This document shows, one piece after another, positions 56,385 through 64,000 of a stretch of DNA of 64,000 nt (within the stretch, counting starts at the first letter, position 1; every line of letters begins with the position of its first letter). The notes below the pieces were generated by a model. It ran no database searches. It was not told the DNA's origin and worked only from the letters and a program-made list of their open reading frames with translations. This DNA comes from Ampelocalamus luodianensis (lineage: Eukaryota > Streptophyta > Magnoliopsida > Poales > Poaceae). A program made the translations under genes and the position numbers. Location of the stretch: positions 28,207,609 through 28,271,608 of the forward strand of contig CM070620.1 in NCBI GenBank assembly GCA_036346255.1, in the 5' to 3' direction.

Positions 56385-59300
56385 TGTCGGGACCCAAAAA
56401 TGCAATTCTGGACCCTCTGTGTATACTGCACTAGTCTAGGATCACGCTAGTGCACACAGTGGCAACATCGATGAAATATCATTTCCATATACAAAGATGA
56501 CTAATAAATAGATAAATAATAATAAATATCAGAGTAAAGATCTTAAGGTCAAAACTTACAATTAATGCCTCAGAAGGCGAATAGCTCAATGAAGCTGCAG
56601 CGGAACGTAATGGAATAACTTCAGTGAAACCCATCCATATGCCCACAAGCAATCGGCTGGGGGTGCGCGACCTAGTTCTTCTCGATCCTTGAAGTAGACC
56701 TTGTTATAAGCGTGAGTACACAATCGTACTCGCAAGCCATGCCACAGAATGCAATTTATAAATGCAGGCTTATTCCAAAGGAAATGGCTTCTGTGGTTAT
56801 TTTGCAGAAATGCAACATTTGCAATTGAATACAAATAATAGATTGAAAGCATAATTCAAAACAAATAGACAATATTAATTTAACATTTATTTTCACAAAG
56901 ACACATAGCCTAATCAAATTCTTTCACACAGCCATATGACTTAAATCACACAGCTGTCCCTTCCTAAAGGTTTTTATGAAAATCTACCCCTCGTGTGAAA
57001 TCCCCGAGCATGTCCATGACCGCAGACGCGGCTATTCGAATAGATTGTTTAACACTCTGCAGAGGTTGTACACTTTACCCACAAGATGCAATCAACTAGA
57101 TCAGAGCTGATCACAACAAAACCTTTCAGAAGCTTCATCTCAACATTGACATTCCCGATGTGCTTACAAACCGCCAGACCAACCCACAAAGAAAGCCAAT
57201 CCGACACACACAGCTGGACAGGGATGCGGCGAACCGTCCCGCGATGCAACTATCATGTAGTCACACCTCCACCCTGTCACGAAGCCTAACCTATCCACTT
57301 GAACATCAATACCAAGAATCCATAACCTACTAAGTTAGGCCCGTCCCATCAGGCATGTGGTCGTATAGTAAGGCTCAGTTCAATGGCGCACAAAGTTAAG
57401 TCATTAATTGACCAAGACAAGACTTCCATTTTCTAACTATGCCACAAAGATTATCATTCCCATTCACAAAGTCCACCATATCACACAGTATCCACCACTT
57501 GCCTCAGTCTAAATCCTTTCTCACCCTGTTGGTTTAGTGCAACACATGCTATCACAAAGTAATAACACATAGCACACACAGTTTTATCACAAAGTTCCAT
57601 AATCACTTAGTCAAATTCATAATTGCAACTCAGGTGATGATGATAACTCGTTGCATGGCTAAGCAATCTACTCGTACTAACCAACCCACGTTGGTAATAC
57701 CATAGCATCAACTAAATATGAACCAATCTAGGGTGACAAAAGATTATGACATACAATAGACAAAGTAAAAATAACAAATTGGATTAATAGCTAAAACCAA
57801 AAGCATTTAAATAAATAATTAAAGTAGAATGCAATACTTTGAAACAAAGTATTTTGAAAACTGGATTCAATATGATCAAAGGTATAACTTGCCTTGCTAT
57901 AGCAATGATGATCTTATTTTATCTTCAATCTTCTACTTGCTTGATCTTCAGCTCCTTCGGACGATTCCGGAACTTTGGCGTCTAACGAGAAAGAAAGCGT
58001 AAAACAACTAAATTCAAAAAGACAAATCAAATAAACTCCAAACTGAAATTGAATGGTACTGGAAGGTAGATTATGAATTTAGATGAATTTAGGAACTTGA
58101 ATGGGTTCAATCAGAATTCGGATGAAGAAGATATGGCTTTCGGAAGATTGGTATTCACATGAAATGATGAAAAAGTTTTACGGAATATTCTCATAATATT
58201 CTATTCCGAAAATATTAGAAAAAGAATGAGTGTATGATAGGTGGGACCGACTGATATTTATGGATTTCTAGAATTAAAATAATTCCAGAAATAAGGTAGA
58301 GAGAGTGACAAGTGGGACCAATAAGATAAATGACTTTTCAAGAATTAAATTAATTCCTAAAAAATAGGATTAGGATTTGACATGTGGGCCACGGGTCTAT
58401 GGACCAGGTCCACAGAGATATGCTAGTACATGGTGGACCAAGCTCATGAACAAGGGTTTGACCAAGGTTGACTGACATGCGGGATCCGCATGTAAGAGAG
58501 AGAAACAATCAGAGTTTTAAATTAGATAGATGGCATGTGGGGTCTACATGGAAGTGAGAGACAGAGAACAGGAGCTGCTGCCAGGTTCCTGCACATTGAT
58601 GTAAAGACATGGTGACTAGAGATGGCAAGCAAGGAATAGAGCACTAACAGAGAGGGTGCTTGGCTTGGATGTCAAGAGATAGCTGCTATGTGGCACTGAG
58701 ATTGGATGGCAAGAACTATACTACAGAAGAACCATGTTCTGGACAATCAACTAACAAAGCAAGAGATGAAACGCTACAGGAACAGAAAGCTACAGGATAT
58801 GGCCGATTCTTCCACATGAAACCGACGGCGATTGGAGGCGAACCAACGGTGCCGAATGGTCAAAACGGAAAGGAAACGACGAGCCGGAGATGATGACGCG
58901 GTCCGGACATCAAGATTTTGCTCCATGCGACGGCAGCGACGCGAAGAACGCCGACGACAGCGGCCTCACGGGCATGTAACACTTCCGGCGACAATCTGCG
59001 AAAAGGGAGGTGAGCACGGCGTAAAACGCGGTGACGCGAACTCAACGGTGGTGGAGTTGAAGGCAGGGGATCAACGATTGCAGAGTAATTGGCCGGAGAA
59101 AGACGACGAACAAGAGGCGAGAGAACGCTCGATTCTCGGCGCACGGTGGATGAAACTTGAATCTATAAGATGTGAAAAATAGGTATTGACGAGGGGCACA
59201 AGATGACGCGATCGGATTTTGGGAAAACTCACCGAGGAAGCGAGGAACGCGATGAACACGTTTCGGCTTTATGGCTTGACATGGCCGACGGTGCTCCGGT

Positions 59301-59967
59301 GATCTTTGGACGAAGTGGAAGGAACCATGACGTAGAACGCGACGACGCGAAGCCAACGCCGCAGACGGTTCGACCGGGGAACGTCGGATGAGGGTGCAGT
59401 TCGTTGGAGAAGACCTTCGGTTGGAGCTCGGTTTTTTGGAGATTGCGACGAAAATAGATCGGTTTGGAGGAAACCAATTTGGGGGATTGGGATTAGAAGA
59501 GGAGATCAAAACGGACGTGTGGGTGCAAACGGTTCGCTTTTATATGCACCCTGGAGGAAGATATGAAATTTGGAAGGTTTGGTTTGCTCACGTACAGGCT
59601 CGGGACTCCTCTGTTCGGTTGGGGCTGGAAGATGAACAGTGTTTCATGATTTACTGTAGCACATGACCGGAGAAAGAAAAAGGCTGATTTTCGGCCTTTT
59701 ATTTTAATTTTGAAAATTAAAATCTCAGAAAAAATAGCAAACAAATCCGAAAAAATCTCAGAAAATACCCAAAAATTCCTTGAAACACAAGGAAACCAAA
59801 TAACACAGGTTTTTTATTTAATTAATGTTTAGATTAGTCAAATTAAATATTTTAAATTTAGAAAAATTCCAGATTAAGCTTTATTAATTCAAATAAAATT
59901 GGTAAAATTTTCCAGGGACATAAACTACTCAAAAGATTTTTGAAAAGCCAAATTTTGGGACGTTACA
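56385..59967. mobile_element. Probable solo LTR, 3583 bp (TGTCGGGACCC...GGGACGTTACA)
   Basis: It is bounded by identical TAGGT (56380-56384 and 59968-59972). It starts TGTCGGGACCC and ends GGGACGTTACA, and sits inside the LTR at 55732-62230; removing it rejoins GGTGAAATAGGT to TATGTTCTATG. It shares the CGGCTATTCGAATAGATT box (57032) with the element at 25150-29651. Open frames at 58660-59666 have no recognisable relatives. No primer site or polyprotein was seen. Confidence 0.88.
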
Positions 59968-60009
59968 TAGGTTATGTTCTATGTGGTTGAAGTCTTTGGA
60001 TGGCATCAT

Positions 60010-60335
60010 GAGTTGGTTGTCATCAAGTTGAGATTCGGGAAGAAGAAAATCATTATGTGTTGATGATGTTCAAGTCAAGGTCCCGAAGTGAAGAAGAGCA
60101 TCATGTGTTGATGCGTATCTCGAAGAAGAGATGATCATGAGTTGATCATCAAGTCAAGAAACGACCCATCATGTGTTGATGGAGATCAAGTGAAGTATGC
60201 ATCATGTGTTGATGCATATCAAGACTCGGGATGAAAGATGTCATCATGTGTTGATGAGTATCAAGTCAAGATCCCGAAGTAAAGAAAATCATCATGTGTT
60301 GATGATTGTCAAGTCAAGTACTCGGACTTGAAGAG
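60010..60335 (+). repeat. Tandem CATCATGTGTTGATG repeats in the long LTR
   Basis: Several copies of a unit with ATCATGTGTTGATG followed by TCAAGTCAAG and CCCGAAG, in direct order, about 50-60 bp apart. The motif is itself an imperfect palindrome. Confidence 0.8.
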
Positions 60336-62480
60336 AAGATGTGCGTCATCAAGCTTCAAGAGATGTGCAAGGCAAAGGTATGACTAGTTAGGGCTAAGGA
60401 TGTGTTCCTAGTCTTTTATCGGTCTTGGTGCTTGGTTGGAGACCGGATTGCTAGTATAGGTTGTCTTACTATTAAGAGGGGTTTTGACTAGTAGCTTGAG
60501 TTAGTCTTGTGTTGATAGCTCATTGTGTTTGCTCTAGCTCACTTTAACATGTTGCCTATATTTGCGAATGTGTTTTGCAAATAGTTGAGGCTCATGGATA
60601 ATCCTTGTAGCATGTGACTTGAGTTTACAAATGTGTTTTGCAAATGGTCATGGATAATCCTTGTAGCATGTGACTTGAGTTTGCAAATATATTTTGCAAA
60701 TGGTTTAAGTCTATGTACCCTAAAAGTTAGCAAATGTGTTTTGCAACTTGTTGAGAATCTTGCTTCTATCATTGTTTGCATCACGCGTCAATTTGGCAAA
60801 TGTGTTTTACAAATTGAATTGAAGCGGAGTGCAATTCGTGGTTTGATTCTAAAAGTTGGCAAATGTATTTTGCAACTTGTTGAGAATCTTGCCTACATGC
60901 CTTGTTTGCATTTCATATCTTTTGCAAATGTCTTTTCCAAATTTGAGTTAAAAAAGAAATACAAAATCCTGAGTTGATCTCTGGTGCGGTCTGACCGGCG
61001 TTGTATGGCCAGACTGATCGGCCTCCCGGACCAAAGGCGCGGTTAGCTTTTTCCAAAAAAAAATGTGTTTTTCTGGAAATTTTGTGGAGCGGTCTAACCG
61101 CAGTTGAAGGTTCGGACTGACCGGGCCTCTGGGTCTTGGACCTGATCAGCTTTTTCCAAAGAATGTGTTTTTCTGGTATCGGCTGGTGCGGTCTGACCGA
61201 CGTGTTGTGTGCGGTCTGATTGGTCTGGCCGGTCTGACCGGCCATTGGTTGGCGGTCAGACCGGATGTGGTCCAACGGCTAGTTTTATAGCCGTTGAAGC
61301 CTGGCCGGTCTGACCGGCCATTTGCCTGCGGTCAAACCGGCCCTGCTGTTTTTTTTTTACAGAATCTTGCCCCAACGGCTAGTTTTTATGTGTGGGCTAT
61401 AAATACCCACCTCGGCCGTGTGAGGGAAGGTTAGCTGGTGCCCCCATTTCATTCTTTGAGCAAAGAGCAAGCCCTCTATGCTTTATTGTGCATGTGTTGC
61501 ACTTAGTGAGCTTTGAGAGGCAAATTCTAGTGTATGTGTTGCATTAGGTAGTGGATTGTGTATCCACTTGAGCTTTGACACTTGATTGGTTCAAGTGAGA
61601 GTCTAAGATTTGTTACTCTTGGTGCTTGCCGACACTTAGACGACGTGGAGGCGTTGTGCGTCGATGATCTTCTCAAAGAAGCTTGTGAGAAGACCCGGAT
61701 GGTTTGTGAGTAGCGTGGTGCTCGCCATCTCCGAAGTTGAGGAAAGAGCAACCCTAGTGGAGCGAGGTGTTGGTTCGGTTTGGAACCGGTCCAAATGGTT
61801 GGACTTACCTCGGAGGTGTTGGCTCAAGTTGTGGAGCCAGTCCAACGCGGTTGGACTTACTTCAACGTGGATTAGGGGAGACCGGCAAGTCTCCGAACAC
61901 CACGACAAAACATCGACGTGTCGTTTGTAGTTTGCATTTTTGTGCTTTACTTTGTGCAATTTACATTCCTAGAATTAAATTGCTTATTCATTGTTGTATG
62001 TCTTGGTGCTATTTACTATGCTAGAATTGAATTGCGTACAAGTCTTTGCTTGATTGCTCGATTTATCAATAGACTTGTATTGTTGGTGCACCTAGAAGAG
62101 ACTAGTTGATTTAGGCTTTAATTGTGCAAAACTGAATTTGTATTAGCTTCCGCATTAGTAAAGGTTTTAGCCAAAAAGATTTTTTAAAATCGCCTATTCA
62201 CCCCCTCTAGTCGGCCTCCTCGATCTTACACCCGAGCAGGGTCTCCAAGTGGCAGTGGAAGCGCATGCAAGCCAGGAAGGCCAAGCAGCTCCTCAAGGCC
62301 TGCCTCGCCCGCGAGCGCCAACTCTACGAGATGCGCAAGCACGCCGAGCTCCGCGACGCCGTCGCGCACCTCGAGCGACTGTGGGACCCGAGCACCGCCG
62401 ACTCCGCTGTGGCGATCACGCCCAACCTCTTCTCCGTAGGTACCAATGACCAGGTCAAGGCGCTCGCCGACCGCTTCCAC

Positions 62481-62961
62481 TGTGTCAGATCACTGAAAAC
62501 TTCTGATTTTAGAATCGAGGGAACATAAAACATTTCAGCTATCGGGTGGTTAAGATGAATCGATACCCTTTCGTTTAGTATGATCGAGCGATGGACAAGG
62601 AAGAAGCGGAGTTATGACGATCCGATGGCTAGGATCTCATGGCATCGTTTCACTTACATTGGACGGGAGAAAACACTGGTGGTCGTTACTGTGCTGCGTT
62701 TAGGCTTTTTTTTTCATTTACTGTTTACCGTAAGAACTGTTTCTGTTGGTGAGAGTTGGCTGTGCTGTGTAAGCATTTATAAGCCGCCGCCGTGTAAGAA
62801 AGGATCATCGACTAAAACCCTAGTTTTCATTCTTCTGCATCTACTTTACTCTTTAGACTTCACTTGTATCCTCTTGTTGCTTATACAATTTATATACTGA
62901 AAACCCCTCAAATTTCACTCTGAATCTATCGACTTCGGAGCAATCAAAACGAGTCCTAACA
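62481..62961 (+). repeat. 5' LTR of a Gypsy-type retrotransposon, 481 bp
   Basis: It starts TGTGTCAGATCACTG right after helicase coding sequence and ends GAGTCCTAACA. A TATA-like CATTTATAAG lies at about 62770 and the likely transcribed part follows. A tRNA-Met primer site comes five bases after the end. The 3' LTR would be outside the window. Confidence 0.8.
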
Positions 62962-62965
62962 TCTT

Positions 62966-62977
62966 TGGTATCAGAGC
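62966..62977 (+). other. Primer-binding site of the Gypsy-type element
   Basis: TGGTATCAGAGC, complementary to the 3' end of initiator tRNA-Met. Confidence 0.85.
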
Positions 62978-63228
62978 ACACTGATCTTCGACAAAATATA
63001 GGTCTGTAGTTGTTCGTGAGTAGAGAAGGTTGGGAAACTCGTTTCCTTGGTAAAATCTCTGATCTAGATCGCGGAAGCTCAGATCTGTAAGAGAAAGGTA
63101 AGATCCAGTCTGGTAGTGAAGGTTTGGGAGGATCTCATATCTCTTCCTGTAAAATTCCTTAAGTTGTTAGGGAGGCAAGTGAGCGAAGGTTCAAGATGCC
63201 AAAATGAGTTAGACCTACCGAAGAAGAA

Positions 63229-64000
63229 ATGAGTGAGGTGGAAAAAATCAAGAAGGAGGTGGCTCATATGCAACAACAAATGGAGTCTGACTCGACACAT
63301 GTTCAAGTTCAAATGGGTCAATTCCAGGAGCAGGTTCGAACCAATTCCTCAAAGCTTGACATGGTGATTGACATGTTAAGAACTATGATGGACAAGAATG
63401 GAGTAGGAGGAGTGGCCAACAATTTGGCAGCGATAGGTGGCGATGATAGCCCGAGGTTTGGAAATCAACAAACCAAAACCCCAACACAAATACGACATCA
63501 GAGGGTATCGCCGGGCAGTGGACATTTGTTTGCTCTGAACAACGACGCAGGTAACACAAACCAGGAAACCTCCCACTTTCCTTTTATCTTTCCACCAGTA
63601 ACTGTTAGTGGCGGTATTCAGACGGTGAACGCACCTGAGTTTAACCATGGGGAGGAGTTGGGAATTAATGATGGTCATCAGGGATTGCCCACTGGAACTT
63701 TTGGAGTGAGTGTTTATCCCATGGCAAGTGGGACTTTCACACCATAATACACGTATTCATGTCCCCCATTTGTACCACCGTTCATGTCATTTCAGTATAA
63801 TTCTCAGATCCCTCAAGGGTATGTTCCACCTTCCAGGGGAGATCAGATGTGGAGCTATCCATGGCCACGAGCTCTTGATGTCCAGCACAATGGCCATGGC
63901 CAGTGGCCAGCAAGGAATTTGAATCCATATCACCAACAGTTTAGCAGAGGCCCAAAGTTATAATTTCCCAAATTTGATGGAGAACAGCCTGAGGCATGGA
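63229..64000 (+). pseudogene. Gypsy gag N-terminal part, runs off the window
   Basis: The frame MSEVEKIKKEVAHMQQQMES opens a coiled-coil-like segment, continues for 172 residues and stops at 63745-63747. The same frame goes on to PQGYVPPSRGDQMWSYPWPR and, after another stop at about 63960, to FPKFDGEQPEAW, the start of the retrotransposon gag core (consensus K..FP.FDG..P..W). Two stops in this stretch mean the copy is decayed. It is the internal region of the element whose 5' LTR is at 62481-62961. Confidence 0.82.

Larger units (their letters stand above)
55732..62230 (+). mobile_element. Long LTR (GGTCTGACC-rich family), forward copy in the helicase gene
   Basis: Probable limits are TGAAGAATC at 55732 and GATCTTACA at 62230, with flanks CCCGG (55727-55731) and CCCGA (62231-62235). 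The recognisable LTR start TGTTAATAGAGTATTTTGG lies slightly inside (about 55756), so the left limit could be about 25 bp further right. It contains arrays of CATCATGTGTTGATG (60020-60310), GCAAATGTGTTTTGCAAATG (60560-60960) and GGTCTGACCGG (60990-61340). Without the nested 3583-bp element it is about 2.9 kb. No internal genes are present, so it is a solo LTR. The reverse copy at 20929-24962 and truncated copy at 17516-20330 are relatives. Confidence 0.78.
55629..62480 (+). pseudogene. Probable DEAD-box RNA helicase N-terminal coding sequence, disrupted by two retroelements
   Basis: Coding sequence starts at 55629 (MSMPLHSLSSHHLRLPLVRN, then MGGGPRTYPG) and stops at the LTR insertion at 55732. 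It resumes at 62231 with VSKWQWKRMQARKAKQLLKA, RERQLYEMRKHAELRDAVAH and FSVGTNDQVKALADRFH, and is cut again at 62480 by a Gypsy-type LTR. The GGGPRTxPGG..KWQWKRM pattern with a basic, charged helix matches, as I remember it, the N-terminus of plant DEAD-box helicases of the RH31/33/48 group, which lies before the helicase core. No core motif (DEAD, SAT) is inside the window, so the assignment is tentative. Outside the insertions the frame is open. The downstream core may exist beyond the right edge. Confidence 0.55.

Overview
The window reads as nuclear DNA of a grass (Poaceae). Genes have many short introns with canonical GT-AG (occasionally GC-AG) borders, and first exons are very GC-rich. 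Intergenic space is packed with plant transposons of the Copia, Gypsy-type LTR, MULE, CACTA, hAT, tRNA-SINE and (TA)n-flanked 'Micron-like' kinds. (TA)n-targeting elements with long inverted repeats were described in rice, so Oryza or a close relative is plausible, but the species cannot be fixed from the sequence alone. There are no bacterial, organellar or CRISPR features.

Layout. 1-5.7 kb: a tRNA-derived SINE with target duplications, then an intact 8-coding-exon bHLH transcription factor gene (+). 5.7-8.2 kb: a possible MITE and a cluster of (TA)n-flanked inverted-repeat elements. 8.38-8.78 kb: a small two-exon LEA5/SAG21-type gene (-). 9.8-14.4 kb: a 4.6-kb Mutator-like element with a perfect 9-bp target duplication, a broken transposase gene (+) and an apparently intact GRF zinc-finger gene (-). 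14.4-17.5 kb: unassigned. 17.5-33.0 kb: a large nested retrotransposon block. A minus-strand Copia element (5' LTR, PBS, gag, protease, integrase) is split by three LTR insertions and abuts a fourth LTR copy on its 3' side; two of these LTRs carry a further element, namely a CACTA transposon and a solo LTR. 33-37.2 kb: gene-poor DNA with tandem repeats and an Ulp1-protease-like remnant. 38.1-39.2 kb: a PIG-Y-like gene (-). 40.5-43.2 kb: an SFT2 vesicle-transport gene (+). 44.45-50.19 kb: mitochondrial CLPX with 15 coding exons (-). 51.0-55.5 kb: a decayed hAT transposase and a hAT-like terminus. 55.6-62.5 kb: N-terminal coding sequence of a probable DEAD-box RNA helicase, broken by two independent retrotransposon insertions, the first itself carrying a 3.6-kb solo LTR. 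62.5-64 kb: 5' LTR, PBS and gag start of a Gypsy-type element running off the right edge.

The host genes do not form a pathway. They are ordinary independent single-copy-type genes (transcription factor, stress protein, GPI-anchor synthesis, Golgi traffic, mitochondrial protease chaperone) separated by transposon clusters. The strongest observations are the transposon structures, where target-site duplications read directly from the sequence fix boundaries and relative order of insertion, and the gene-level oddities: two GC-AG introns, a doubly disrupted helicase, and a MULE that lost its transposase core but kept its zinc-finger ORF.
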